Assembly (NCBI RefSeq): GCF_030345695.1
Contig: NZ_JAUASV010000022.1
Span: 1 to 64,000, forward strand
Source: Galbitalea sp. SE-J8
GTDB lineage: Bacteria > Actinomycetota > Actinomycetes > Actinomycetales > Microbacteriaceae
Reading direction: 5' to 3'
DNA: 64,000 nucleotides
The number at the start of each line of letters is the position of its first letter. Position 1 is the first letter of the stretch. Positions 8,833-17,821 of this stretch are shown piece after piece. Under the pieces are notes generated by a model. It searched no databases and was not told the origin of the DNA. It was given only the letters and a program-made list of their open reading frames with translations. A program made the translations under genes and the position numbers.

Positions 8833-9848
8833 AGCCCGGCCACCCTCTCGTACAGTGCAATGTGCGCTTCGACGCTGCGGTCCCAGTTGAATGTGGTCGC
8901 CCACCGCTGTCCAGCCTTGCCAATCCCGCGCAGCCATTCGTCATCCCGCAGCGCGCAATCGACCGCCTCTCGGATCCCATTTGCCGACAAATCGTCTGTG
9001 GTCCATGATGGGCCCGCGACTTCCGCGAGCGCGCCTCGTCGCGATGTTACGACGGGCGTCCCCGCGGCAAGAGCCTCGAGCACCGGAAACCCAAACCCTT
9101 CATATAGACTCGGAAAAACAAACACTGTGGCGCGCTGCAACAGAGCCCGTCGATCTTGGTCAGACACGTATCCGACTCGGATAATGTTCGAGTTAGCAGC
9201 GAACGCGGCCTCTGATTCCTCGAAATTCCACGCCTGCCGGCCGGCGACTACGAGAGGCAACCCGCCGGGGGCGTTTTGCCCGAACGCCCCCGAGAGCTCA
9301 ACAAGGTTCTTTCGCGGCTCAATATTTCCGAGGTAAAGAGCGAACTCCACGGGCAGTCGCTCCTTCAGTTCGGCGGAAAGATCAACTCGCGTCGCAAATT
9401 TTTCGAAATCAACTCCATGTGGAATGACAACTATTTCGGATCGATCAAGGTTGAAAATGTCGGCGACATCGTCGGCGCTCGATTCCGACACCGTGATAAG
9501 CGCCTGCGTCGAGCTAATCGCTCGATTCACACGTTGACGCCACGTCGATTCTTGGCGAGATGTCCGGGCCACGTTGATCCATCGACTGGCGACGCCGTGC
9601 ACCGTCACGACTGATGGTGTGCGCGTGCGCACCAGCGGTCCCGTGTCGGCGCAATAGTGCAGTACGCCCGCTCGCTTTCGCAGCCCGAAGGCTGTTTCGG
9701 CGCCCATCGTTAGCGCGGGGTGCGAGCTTGCCGGAATGAGTCCCACGGGAATTTCGCGCTCCGTAAGTCCGCGCATCAGTCTGCGCGCATACGTCGTATT
9801 CCCGCCCGTTGGTCGATTTACGATGCGATCAGGAAGCCAGACCTTCAA
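8829..9848 (-). CDS. Family 4 glycosyltransferase (GT-B)
   Basis: A 339-residue GT-B glycosyltransferase. YLGNIEPRKNLVELSGAFGQ marks the start of the donor-binding domain, and SLYEGFGFPVLEALAAGTPV contains the E-x7-E motif of GT4 enzymes, which bind the nucleotide sugar and retain the anomeric configuration. The gene overlaps both neighbours by four bases (ATGA upstream, GTGA downstream) within the exopolysaccharide operon. It is predicted to act in the cytoplasm on the lipid-linked intermediate. The sugar is not determined. Confidence 0.85.
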   Translation of the reverse strand: MKVWLPDRIVNRPTGGNTTYARRLMRGLTEREIPVGLIPASSHPALTMGAETAFGLRKRAGVLHYCADTGPLVRTRTPSVVTVHGVASRWINVARTSRQESTWRQRVNRAISSTQALITVSESSADDVADIFNLDRSEIVVIPHGVDFEKFATRVDLSAELKERLPVEFALYLGNIEPRKNLVELSGAFGQNAPGGLPLVVAGRQAWNFEESEAAFAANSNIIRVGYVSDQDRRALLQRATVFVFPSLYEGFGFPVLEALAAGTPVVTSRRGALAEVAGPSWTTDDLSANGIREAVDCALRDDEWLRGIGKAGQRWATTFNWDRSVEAHIALYERVAGL

Positions 9849-10876
9849 CGCGATTCACCCCGATTCTTTTGACTAACGTTTTCGTAAAGAGCCACGAGAC
9901 TACGCCGTTGCGCGGAATGATTCATTGTTTCGAGCATTCGCTGACCCGCGTTGCGCGCGCGCTCGCGAGCGATTTCGTCGTCGATGAGTTCTCCTAGTGC
10001 CTTCGCAAGATTTTCGTCGGACTCGAGCCGCACGGGCGTGCCTTCGAGCGCATCGATGTGACGCGCAAGGATCGGTACTTGGAGGGCGGCCGCGTCGAGC
10101 ACGGAAAGTGGAAATCCCTCATAGCTAGCGGAATGAAAATACACCGTACCACCATCGAGTTCCCTTGCCACGCCCTCTGCAGATAGCCAGCCAGTTACGC
10201 GCACGCCACTCTTCGTCAGTGACTCACGTGCCTCCGCGGCGCCGTCACCAATCCAGACAAACTCCACGTTTGGGTGGTGACTGCGCACCTGTCGCGCCAC
10301 GGTCGCGAATATGTCTGGTCCCTTTTGCGGAACAATCCGCCCGGCCATAGCGATCCGGTGTACCGCGGCGATTTCGACGCCAGCGCGTGCTGGCAATGAG
10401 GGCGCATTGGGAACAAAAGTGATTGGAACGCGGCGCGACATTCCGCGCGTCAAGCGCGCTTCGTGTGGCGACAACACCGCTACCATGTCCGTTCGCCTGA
10501 GAAGGTGGCGCTCGACTGCGCGCACTGCCCAACGCATGACTGAAGGGGAGTTCGGGTCGTCGAACTTGTAGCAATGCGGTTCGTAGACTACGGGCGCTTT
10601 CAAACGAGAACCGACCCGTGAATATACCCCAGCCCAACTCGAATGAGCATGCACCACGTCCGGCTCCAGGTTGCCAGCGCGCTCGCGCACACTCGACACC
10701 CGCGACAGAAATCCCGGGGGCAGCTGCTCGACTGTCGAGAAGACATCGAGAGAAGGGCGCTCGTCCCCGGCCCACAACAAGTGATGTTCATGTTCTGGCA
10801 GGAGCTCAACGATAGTCTCGATAGCACGGCTTACGCCCCCAGCCCAGCACTCGGTGACGTGGAGTATTCGTGTCAC
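9845..10876 (-). CDS. Family 4 glycosyltransferase (GT-B)
   Basis: A 343-residue GT-B glycosyltransferase. The N-terminal MTRILHVTECWAGGVSRAIE forms the first Rossmann unit with a GGV loop. The second domain starts with IAMAGRIVPQKGPDIFATVA, and the donor site is ASYEGFPLSVLDAAALQVPI, where Asp replaces the second Glu of the usual E-x7-E. It is the first glycosyltransferase after the priming enzyme gene. It may therefore add the second sugar, although gene order is only a weak guide. It is coupled to the next gene by a four-base overlap. Confidence 0.83.
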   Translation of the reverse strand: MTRILHVTECWAGGVSRAIETIVELLPEHEHHLLWAGDERPSLDVFSTVEQLPPGFLSRVSSVRERAGNLEPDVVHAHSSWAGVYSRVGSRLKAPVVYEPHCYKFDDPNSPSVMRWAVRAVERHLLRRTDMVAVLSPHEARLTRGMSRRVPITFVPNAPSLPARAGVEIAAVHRIAMAGRIVPQKGPDIFATVARQVRSHHPNVEFVWIGDGAAEARESLTKSGVRVTGWLSAEGVARELDGGTVYFHSASYEGFPLSVLDAAALQVPILARHIDALEGTPVRLESDENLAKALGELIDDEIARERARNAGQRMLETMNHSAQRRSLVALYENVSQKNRGESR

Positions 10877-10928
10877 GCGCTGTAATCTCCAGTCAAGAGG
10901 AAGCTTCTCATACGCCTAAGTGCCGAGG

Positions 10929-12413
10929 TCAGTAGGCACCGTCGCGCGCAAAGACCGCGCGGACGGTTCGCCACAAAATCACAAGATCGCCGGTGAGCGA
11001 CCAGTTCTCAACGTAGTAGAGGTCGAGACGTACCGTCTCCGTCCAAGACAGGTTCGAACGGCCTGATACCTGCCACAGGCCGGTGATACCCGGCGTGACG
11101 AGGAAACGACGGTTCACGTGTGTCTCGTACGCCTCCACCTCACTCACAAGCGGTGGGCGGGGGCCAACCAGCGACATGTCGCCCTTGAGTACGTTGAAGA
11201 TCTGGGGCAGCTCGTCGAGGCTGTATCGGCGGAGGACGCGACCGATCGGTGTCACGCGTGGATCGTTCGCCATCTTGAACATGACGTCGTTGCCCTCGGT
11301 GGTCTGTTGCGCCCGCAGATCGGCGAGCAGTCGCTCGGCGTCGACGACCATCGACCGGAACTTCAGCATCGTGAACGTGCTGCCATTCAGGCCGACCCGA
11401 GGTTGACGGAAGAACACTGGCCCGTCGCTGCTCAGACGGATCGTCAAGGCGATTGCCGCAAGCGGCGCGGACAGCACGATCAGCAGGCCGACACCGGCGA
11501 CGATGTCGAATAGACGCTTGATCACGCGGCGGCCGCCCTCGTAACGCGGGGTCTCCACATGAATCAGCGGAAGGCCGGCGACCGGTCTCGTGTGGATGCG
11601 CGGACCTGCAACATCCACGAGGCCCGGCGCCACCACTAGGTGCTGACGACCGGGCTCGAGCGACCAGCTCAGTCGGCGGATAGTGGCGGGCGAGAGCTTG
11701 TCCGCGCTCGTAACGACGACGGTGTCGGCGCCGACCTCGTCGAGGCGGCGCGAAACGTCGCCGATGTCACCGAGAACGGGAACGTCTGTGTCCGGAACGA
11801 AGGCGACGTTTGTGCTCTTGGGCAGGAATGCTCCGACGACCGTGTATCCCGCCTGCGGGGTGCTGATGAGGTCTCGCGCGATCGGAGCGACCGAGTCGGC
11901 CGTGCCGACCAGCACGACTCGGGCAGAGAGCTCGCCGCCCGCGCGGCGAACAGTGAGGTACTGACGCCACACCCATCGGGAGATGAGCAAGGCGACGCCG
12001 CCGATCGGAAGCGCGGCGAGGAAGTAGCCGCGCGCGATCTCGATCTTCGAGAGGTACGCGATGATCGCAAAGAGCCCGAAGCACATCAGTGAGGGGTTGA
12101 TGATGCGCTGGTATTCCGTGCTGCCGAACCCGACGACACGCGAGCTGCGCGAACCGGCCGCCGAGATGAAGCCGAACCAGGCGATCGAGAGGAGCGCGGA
12201 GACCAACGAGTAGTTCAAGTCGAGGGCGCTGAATCGACCCCGCACAGAGACGTCGACCTGGGCGGAGCCGAACCAGAGCAGTTGCGAGCCGAACACCGCC
12301 CAGACGATCACGATCGCGTCGGTCGCGATCAGGCCGCGGGCGTAGCGCCGAGCCCAGTCGAAGGCGCGCGCGGGAGTTTCAGTCATGGAGCGATTCGGCG
12401 CCGAGAGCACCAC
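10929..12413 (-). CDS. Undecaprenyl-phosphate glycosyl-1-phosphate transferase (WbaP/CpsE-like)
   Basis: Priming enzyme of the exopolysaccharide pathway that moves a sugar-1-phosphate onto undecaprenyl phosphate. The N-terminal half has four hydrophobic segments followed by a CoA-binding-like domain (VVLVGTADSVAPIARDLIST). The C-terminal catalytic domain starts at RRVIKRLFDIVAGVGLLIVL and carries the family motifs KFRSMVVDA, RRYSLDELPQ, GDMSLVGPRP and TPGITGLWQVSGRS. Two starts are possible: a GTG three bases after the upstream stop, reported here, or the ATG nine codons later at 12386. The first product sugar cannot be told from the sequence. Confidence 0.9.
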   Translation of the reverse strand: MVLSAPNRSMTETPARAFDWARRYARGLIATDAIVIVWAVFGSQLLWFGSAQVDVSVRGRFSALDLNYSLVSALLSIAWFGFISAAGSRSSRVVGFGSTEYQRIINPSLMCFGLFAIIAYLSKIEIARGYFLAALPIGGVALLISRWVWRQYLTVRRAGGELSARVVLVGTADSVAPIARDLISTPQAGYTVVGAFLPKSTNVAFVPDTDVPVLGDIGDVSRRLDEVGADTVVVTSADKLSPATIRRLSWSLEPGRQHLVVAPGLVDVAGPRIHTRPVAGLPLIHVETPRYEGGRRVIKRLFDIVAGVGLLIVLSAPLAAIALTIRLSSDGPVFFRQPRVGLNGSTFTMLKFRSMVVDAERLLADLRAQQTTEGNDVMFKMANDPRVTPIGRVLRRYSLDELPQIFNVLKGDMSLVGPRPPLVSEVEAYETHVNRRFLVTPGITGLWQVSGRSNLSWTETVRLDLYYVENWSLTGDLVILWRTVRAVFARDGAY

Positions 12414-12416
12414 GGG

Positions 12417-12677
12417 TCAGGCTGCGGCCGCTACCCGCGTGTCGACGAGCTCCGCGGCCGCCGGGGCGGGAACACGACGCGAGCGCGCCCTCATACGGAG
12501 CACGACCACGAGGGAGATCACGAGCACAACACCGCCGGCTGCGAACCACACGAGGCCGAGGCCAGCGCTCAGCGTGGTAGCGCCTGCTGGCAGGATCGCG
12601 GCGGCGGACGCCGCCACCGCGGCAAGCACCGCTGCCGCAATCAACGCGATGATCACTCCGGTACGCCCCATTACCAT
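12417..12677 (-). CDS. Small membrane protein, two helices
   Basis: About 86 residues from the chosen ATG, with a GGGGTG stretch just upstream as a possible ribosome binding site. Two hydrophobic segments are clear: a long Ala/Ile/Val-rich one near residues 6-27 and LGLVWFAAGGVVLVISLVVV near 40-60. A basic RMRARSRR follows and then a short Ala-rich tail. No family was recognised. It ends three bases before the priming transferase gene and is probably co-transcribed with it. It could be an accessory protein of the exopolysaccharide machine, but that is inferred only from position. Confidence 0.6.
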   Translation of the reverse strand: MVMGRTGVIIALIAAAVLAAVAASAAAILPAGATTLSAGLGLVWFAAGGVVLVISLVVVLRMRARSRRVPAPAAAELVDTRVAAAA

Positions 12678-12837
12678 CACACCCCGGTGCGCCCGACGAG
12701 GGCTGGGCGCTAGCGCCGTCCCCGAGCGGATGACCAGGGGGACTCCTCCATTATGGGCGTCGAATGTTTCAAACGCGAGACAATCTTGCCACCAATACGG
12801 GGTACATCGTGAAACATTCGGGGCCGGCATCGCGTCG

Positions 12838-13575
12838 TCACAGGGTGGACGTGATGCGCGTGACGATCGCGCTGACCGCCGGCACGATCTGCTCCGCAGA
12901 GCGGCGGTACGTCTCGTCGCTGCGGCGGTACGGGTCGATCACGTCGTCTTCGTCGAGCGTGCCGGGGTGGTAGCCGCGATGCTGGGCCGCGTAGGCGAGC
13001 CAGCCGGGGAAGTCGCCGGGGGCGGGGGTTGTGGTTTCGAGACGCCGGCTCGCTTCGCTCGCGGGCTCCTCAACCAGCGGGAGGGGCACCGCGCTCGCGG
13101 GCTCCTCAACCACCGGGAGGGGCACCGCGCTCGCGGGCTCCTCAACCAGCGGGAGGGGCACCGCGCTCGCGGGCTCCTCAACCAGCGGGAGGGGCGATTC
13201 GCTCGCGGGCCCGAGGACGCGGGCCAGCTCGCGGAGCGTGAACGTGTAGCGGCTCGCGCGCGGCGAGAGCTTCGCGATGGCCGCGCGGTGCTCGCGCGCC
13301 AAGGCGATGATGAGGTCGCTCTGCTCCACCATCTCCTTCGTCAGCTGACGCGCGACGTGCACGTCCGGATCACCGCCGAACTCGCGGGACAGCGCCGCCG
13401 CCTGCTCGGGCATCGGCTCGTCCACGAGCGCGTACACGCCCGCGCTCGAGACCTCGGGCAGCGGCCACGTGGCATCCGTCCCGTGCGCCGCGGTGAAGCC
13501 CGCGCGCAGCAGCTGCTCCGCCTGCGGGGAACGACAGATGTTGCCGGTGCACACGGTGAGGATGCGGAAGGGCAT
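12838..13575 (-). CDS. Low-molecular-weight protein tyrosine phosphatase with repeat-derived insertion
   Basis: The start MPFRILTVCTGNICRSPQAE contains the CX5R phosphatase loop (Cys9, Arg15). VIDPYR places the general acid Asp at residue 214. Such Wzb-like enzymes remove phosphate from the Wzc-type autokinase, whose gene lies just upstream, and so cycle polysaccharide export. Typical members are about 150-200 residues, but this one has 245. The extra part, about residues 124-185, reads LPLVEEPASAV repeated and then RRLETTT. It is encoded by the palindromic repeat family seen elsewhere between genes. It sits before the acid loop, probably on the surface, and keeps the frame open. Whether the enzyme still works is not known. 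Confidence 0.85.
   Translation of the reverse strand: MPFRILTVCTGNICRSPQAEQLLRAGFTAAHGTDATWPLPEVSSAGVYALVDEPMPEQAAALSREFGGDPDVHVARQLTKEMVEQSDLIIALAREHRAAIAKLSPRASRYTFTLRELARVLGPASESPLPLVEEPASAVPLPLVEEPASAVPLPVVEEPASAVPLPLVEEPASEASRRLETTTPAPGDFPGWLAYAAQHRGYHPGTLDEDDVIDPYRRSDETYRRSAEQIVPAVSAIVTRITSTL
13031..13205. repeat. BIME-like palindromic repeat plus 36-bp partial copies inside a gene
   Basis: One full unit (GGTTTCGAGAC to CTCCTCAACCAGC) is followed by three further partial copies with a 36-bp period, each ending in CTCCTCAACCACC or CTCCTCAACCAGC. Because the period is a multiple of three, the phosphatase frame stays open and gains 12 residues per copy. The outer arms are the TGGTT/AACCA variant. 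The partial copies seem to have arisen by local tandem duplication after insertion. Confidence 0.9.
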
Positions 13576-13713
13576 GGCTCGATTATGGCTGGGCTCTGCT
13601 CCTCCCCCGGCCGCATCCGCGCGGGGAACGCACTGACGCCAGGCGTTGAGCGAGCCCGTCGGCGGCGGACGCTGGCAATCTCCGTGCGAGTGACCGAGGA
13701 TGGGAGGGTGCAC

Positions 13714-14085
13714 GTGACCGAACCGCAGGTCTGGACGATCATCGGGATCGTCGGCGCGATGCTGTTCAGCATGATCGGAATCGTCTCGGGCGCCTTCGTG
13801 CGCGTGCTGCGCGCGGAGATCGGCGGACTGCGGTCCGAGATCGGCGGGCTGCGGTCCGAGATCGGCGGGCTGCGCTCGGAGACGAAGACCGAGATCGGCG
13901 GGCTCCGCGCCGAGATGAAGAGTGAGTTCGGAGCCGTGCGCGCTGAGATCGGCGGGCTCCGCGCCGAGATGAACGCGCGGTTCGACGCCGTGGACACGAG
14001 GTTCACCGTGCTCGAAGGGCGCTTCGACAACCTCGACCGCGATGTCGCCGCGATCACGCACACCGTGTTCCACGACCGGGAGTGA
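13714..14085 (+). CDS. Membrane-anchored coiled-coil protein
   Basis: A 123-residue protein starting at a GTG with GGGAGGGT a few bases upstream. One transmembrane segment (IIGIVGAMLFSMIGIVSGAF) is followed by a heptad-like repeated stretch of EIGGLRSEIGGLRSE type and FDNLDRDVAAITHTVF. The repeats differ slightly in DNA and protein, so they look like an old tandem expansion. The shape, one helix plus a long cytoplasmic or external coil, resembles XhlA-like and other small coiled-coil membrane proteins. It is transcribed opposite to its exopolysaccharide neighbours, so it may be unrelated to them. No function is claimed. Confidence 0.65.
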   Translation: MTEPQVWTIIGIVGAMLFSMIGIVSGAFVRVLRAEIGGLRSEIGGLRSEIGGLRSETKTEIGGLRAEMKSEFGAVRAEIGGLRAEMNARFDAVDTRFTVLEGRFDNLDRDVAAITHTVFHDRE

Positions 14086-14116
14086 GGCCGCGCGCGGCCC
14101 CGAGAGCTAGCTGTAG

Positions 14117-15547
14117 CTAGCGGCGGCCGAGTCGCGCGAGCAGGCCGGGCTTCTTCGATCTCCCGCCGTTCTGGGTGTATCCCGCATAGGCGTAGTACCC
14201 GTAATAGCCGTAGTAGCCGTACGCCCCGCTCTTGACCGGAAGCAGGTTCATGATCAGGCCGGCGAGTCGGCCGTCCACGTTCTGCAGGCTCGTGAGCGCC
14301 GCCTCGAGCTGGTGTTTCGTGATCTTGCCCGAGCCGACGACCATGATCGCGCCGCCGCTCACGAGCTTGGCGAGGATCGCGGCATCCGTCACCGGCAGCA
14401 GCGGCGGTGCATCGATGATCACGATGTCGTACGCCTTGTCGAGCTTCTTCATGAGCGCGATCATCGCCTTCGACCCGAGCAGCTCGCTCGGGTTCGGCGG
14501 CACCTGGCCGGCCGGCAGGATCTCGAGGTTGCCCGCACCCCAGGGCTGCAGCACGTCCTCGAGCTCGGCCTGACCGATGAGGTGGTCGGTGAGCCCCACC
14601 GCGCCCTCGATGCCCATGTACTCCGCCACCTTCGGGCGCCGCAGGTCGCCGTCGATGAGCAGCACCTTGCTGCCGGCCTCGGCGAGCGTGATCGCCAGGT
14701 TGACCGCTGTAGTCGACTTGCCCTCGCTCGGCACGGAGCTCGTGACGACGAAGGTGCGCCCGGTCGCCTTCTCGTCGACCTCGACGAACTGCAGGTTGGT
14801 GCGCAGCTGACGGAACGCCTCGGCGCGCGGGCTGAGCGGGCTCACCTGCACGACGAGCGGCCGCTCGCTGGCCTCGTTGTCGAAGATGATGCCGCCCAGG
14901 ATGGACGCGTCGGTGATCTCCGCGACATCACGGCTGCCGTGCACGCGCACGTCGAGCACCCGCCGCAGCACGGCGATGCCCACGCCCAGGGCGAGCCCCA
15001 CGAGCAAGCCCAGCGCGAGATTGAGCCGGATGTTGGGGCTCGTCGCGCTCGTCGGCTCCTTCGCCGTCTGCACGATGCTCGCCTTCACGGGTGACGTGGT
15101 CTGACCGTTCTGGGTGAGCTCGCCGACCACCTCGGTGAGGCGCTGGCCGATCGCGTTCGCGAGCGTCGCGGCCTGCGCCGCCGACGGGTCGTCGACCGAG
15201 ATCTGAATGATGACCGTGTCGAGCGGAGCCGTCGCGGAGACGCGGGAGGCGAGCTGACCCGTCGTCTCGGGCAGCTTCAGGTCGTTGATGACCGGCTGGA
15301 GCACCCGATCGGTCGTCGCGAGCTGGGAGAACGACTTGACCTGGTTCTGCACGTAGGTCACACCGGAGTTGAGGTCGCCGGCGGTCGACCCGCCGGTCTG
15401 GATGGCGAAGAACACGCTCGTCGACGCGGAATAGATCGGCGTCGTGACCAGCGAGACGACCCCCGCCGCGACCACGCCAAGAAGGGTGACGGCCACGATG
15501 ACGATCCAGCTGCGCCGGATGATCTGGATGTAGTCCCGTAGCTCCAC
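14117..15547 (-). CDS. Polysaccharide co-polymerase with tyrosine autokinase domain (Wzc/CpsCD-like)
   Basis: A 476-residue protein combining a Wzz-type chain-length domain (MELRDYIQIIRRSWIVIVAV, two transmembrane helices near the ends of a periplasm-like loop) with a cytoplasmic BY-kinase domain. The kinase has SVPSEGKSTTAVNLA (Walker A), VLLIDGDLRRPKV (Walker A') and VIIDAPPLLPVTDA (Walker B). A tyrosine-rich tail YGYYGYYGYYAYAGY near the C-terminus is the usual autophosphorylation cluster. It should control polymerisation and export with the adjacent phosphatase. The GTG start is chosen because GAGGAGAAGG lies about seven bases upstream. The longer frame to 15619 lacks such a site. Confidence 0.92.
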   Translation of the reverse strand: MELRDYIQIIRRSWIVIVAVTLLGVVAAGVVSLVTTPIYSASTSVFFAIQTGGSTAGDLNSGVTYVQNQVKSFSQLATTDRVLQPVINDLKLPETTGQLASRVSATAPLDTVIIQISVDDPSAAQAATLANAIGQRLTEVVGELTQNGQTTSPVKASIVQTAKEPTSATSPNIRLNLALGLLVGLALGVGIAVLRRVLDVRVHGSRDVAEITDASILGGIIFDNEASERPLVVQVSPLSPRAEAFRQLRTNLQFVEVDEKATGRTFVVTSSVPSEGKSTTAVNLAITLAEAGSKVLLIDGDLRRPKVAEYMGIEGAVGLTDHLIGQAELEDVLQPWGAGNLEILPAGQVPPNPSELLGSKAMIALMKKLDKAYDIVIIDAPPLLPVTDAAILAKLVSGGAIMVVGSGKITKHQLEAALTSLQNVDGRLAGLIMNLLPVKSGAYGYYGYYGYYAYAGYTQNGGRSKKPGLLARLGRR

Positions 15548-15671
15548 GCGGGTGCCTTCTCCTCGTTCAGGGGTCGGTCGACGGCCGTCGGTCGATTCCA
15601 ATGTGGTCCATGCTCGCATACGCCGTGTGACGGCCGTGTGTCACGAGGCGGCCGTGTGTCACAGTGAGCGG

Positions 15672-16109
15672 ATGACGGCTCGGCACTGGTGGATCGGCGC
15701 GACCACCTGCGGCGTGCTCGTCATCGCGATCCTGGTCATCACGCTCAGCCCCGAGCCGGTGGACCGTCCGTACGCGGCGATCGTGGATGCGATCGTGTCG
15801 AACGTGCGGGCCGTGCCCGGGCTCGGCTGGTTCGACTACGACTGGCTCGAACGGCTCTCGAACGTCGTCATGTTCGCCCCGCTGGGCGCGATCGTCACGG
15901 TGCTCAGCGGGCGCTGGCTCGCGGCGGTCGCGGTCGGTCTCGTGCTCTCGAGCCTCGTCGAGATCGCCCAGGCGCTGCTGCTGCCCGATCGCACCGCATC
16001 CGTCTCCGATGTGATCGCGAACAGCGCTGGGGCGGCCATCGGCGGTCTCATCGTGGTCGTCGTCCGCGGCATCCGCGCTCGCGCTCGTCGCCGGCGCGGC
16101 CGGCACTGA
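15672..16109 (+). CDS. VanZ-like membrane protein
   Basis: A 145-residue protein with four hydrophobic segments. NVVMFAPLGAIVTVLSGR and SSLVEIAQALLLPDRTASVS followed by DVIANSAGAAIGG are the characteristic VanZ family segments. VanZ proteins are small membrane proteins of unknown biochemical role. Some confer low-level teicoplanin resistance, but most, including this one in a cell-envelope setting, have no known activity. It is divergent from the autokinase gene. The short space between them holds three GCCGTGTG words, which may be promoter or operator sequence. Confidence 0.85.
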   Translation: MTARHWWIGATTCGVLVIAILVITLSPEPVDRPYAAIVDAIVSNVRAVPGLGWFDYDWLERLSNVVMFAPLGAIVTVLSGRWLAAVAVGLVLSSLVEIAQALLLPDRTASVSDVIANSAGAAIGGLIVVVVRGIRARARRRRGRH

Positions 16110-16121
16110 CCGCGGATGCCG

Positions 16122-16490
16122 TCAGTCGCGTTCCGCGATGAGCGTCGCGCGCGACGCGGCCAGTCGCACCTGCGCCGCGATGTCGCGGGAGCGCCCGCGC
16201 GTGCCGAGGCACGCGTCCGCACCGGCCGCCATGAACGTCACGACGGATCGCGGCTCGTTCAACCGCGTCGCCACCACGGCGCGGAGCCCGAGCGACCGGG
16301 CGAGGCGCACCTGGTCGATCGCTCCCTCGGCGTCGCCGTCGATGATCACGAGGTCGGCCTGGTGCGCCGCGGTGCGGATGTCCGCGTCGCGCAGCGTGAG
16401 GCTCAGGTCGTGAGCACTCTCGATCACCCGGATGAGCACGGACTCGAAGGCGTGCCCCATCGGAGCGAGCGCGACGCGGTAGCCGATCAC
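16122..16490 (-). CDS. Receiver-like domain protein, degenerate
   Basis: A 122-residue protein starting at a GTG with GGAGGA just upstream. The order of predicted strands and helices, with DLVIIDGDAEGAID, LRAVVATRLNEPRSVVTFMA and AGADACLGT, resembles a response-regulator receiver fold. The usual cluster of acidic residues near the N-terminus and the conserved Lys are not evident, and no output domain is attached. It could be a pseudo-receiver or an unrelated flavodoxin-like fold. It converges with the VanZ gene with only 12 bases between stops. Confidence 0.45.
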   Translation of the reverse strand: MIGYRVALAPMGHAFESVLIRVIESAHDLSLTLRDADIRTAAHQADLVIIDGDAEGAIDQVRLARSLGLRAVVATRLNEPRSVVTFMAAGADACLGTRGRSRDIAAQVRLAASRATLIAERD

Positions 16491-16759
16491 CGTTCCTCCG
16501 AATTCTCCCGAGAGCACACACCGGTGTACGCCTTCCGGAGTGCCGAGACTCTACCGGGTATCGCGACCGCGACACCAATTCGGGGGGTGGCGGGGCACGT
16601 GTCGGGGGGTGTGCGGCGGGGCGCTTCTCGGGGTGGGCGGCGCGGCGCGGGCGCGCGGCGAGGCGCTTTTCGCGCGGTACGGCGGGTCCGCTGCCGCGGG
16701 GGCCACACCGTTCCGCGCGCGCCCAGGATCGGCGCGAGCCCGTGCCTAGACTCGACAGG

Positions 16760-17728
16760 GTGCGTTCGCCCTCCGCCGTGTCGGTCTCCGTCCTCGCCGT
16801 CGTACTCGCCGCGACCATGCTGCTCGGCGGATGCGCGCAGGAGCGCCCGGCGCTCCCCACCGGGGGGTCGACGTCGACGGATGCTGGTTCCCACGCTGGG
16901 TCGGGAGGCGACGATGCGGGAACGGGGGCTGCCACCGGGCTGCCGGTGCCGTCCGTGCCGGACGCGGGGGCGACATCCGCTCCGCCCTCCTCGCCGACGT
17001 CGTCCGCACCCTCGTCGCCCTCGTCTCCTTCGTCTCCGTCGTCCCCTTCCTCTCCGTCGTCTCCGCCCGCGACGGGCGGCGGCGGCTCCTCGGACGGGAC
17101 GCGGAAGCCGATGACCGCACTCGCCGCCGCGGCCGACATCGACACCGCCTCGAGCCTGACCGTGATCGTGAACAAGACGCGTCCGTTCGACCCGGTCGAC
17201 TACGCGGCGCCCGACCTGCGCCCGGTGAAGGTCGCCTACGCCAACCCGCCGACGATGCGCAGCGAGGCCGCAACCGCGGTGGAGAAGATGTTCGCCGCGT
17301 TCACGGCCGAGACCGGGCTCGCCATGCAGTCCCAGAGCGCGTACCGCAGCTACACGGTGCAGAAGTCGGTGTACGCGGGCTGGGTCGCGTCGCGCGGCCA
17401 GGCGAGCGCCGACCAGACGTCCGCGCGCGCGGGCTTCAGCGAGCACCAGACCGGCCTCGCCATCGACATCAGCGCGAAGCCCGCCACGTGCACGCTCGCG
17501 CAGTGCTTCGCGGACACCCCGCAGGGCGAATGGCTCGCCGCGAACTCGTGGAAGTACGGGTTCGTGCTGCGCTTTCCCGACGGGATGACCTCGGTCACCG
17601 GGTACGAGTTCGAGCCGTGGCACTACCGCTACATCGGGGTGGCGCTCGCCGCCGACTACCACGCCTCCGGCGCGACGACGCTCGAGCAGTACTTCGGGCT
17701 GCCCCCCGCCCCGGACTACCTGAAGTAG
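16760..17728 (+). CDS. Lipoprotein D-alanyl-D-alanine carboxypeptidase, VanY/M15B
   Basis: The N-terminus has a hydrophobic stretch ending in the lipobox LLGGC, so the protein is secreted and lipid-anchored. A long Ser/Pro/Gly linker with repeated SSP triplets spans about residues 70-105. The C-terminal peptidase domain has the zinc motif SEHQTGLAID and the EPWHY motif of VanY-type M15B enzymes, which trim the terminal D-Ala of peptidoglycan stems. An upstream GTG at 16742 is an alternative start. The linker is coded by TCGCCG/TCTCCG-type repeats and could vary in length between strains. Confidence 0.88.
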   Translation: MRSPSAVSVSVLAVVLAATMLLGGCAQERPALPTGGSTSTDAGSHAGSGGDDAGTGAATGLPVPSVPDAGATSAPPSSPTSSAPSSPSSPSSPSSPSSPSSPPATGGGGSSDGTRKPMTALAAAADIDTASSLTVIVNKTRPFDPVDYAAPDLRPVKVAYANPPTMRSEAATAVEKMFAAFTAETGLAMQSQSAYRSYTVQKSVYAGWVASRGQASADQTSARAGFSEHQTGLAIDISAKPATCTLAQCFADTPQGEWLAANSWKYGFVLRFPDGMTSVTGYEFEPWHYRYIGVALAADYHASGATTLEQYFGLPPAPDYLK

Positions 17729-17821
17729 CGCCCGCCGCGGGACGAGACGCGGGAGCCGGGCGGAGAAAGCCTCGACCTCTGGGCGCGCGACCGCTACCCT
17801 GTGCGGCAGGAAGGGTGCCTG

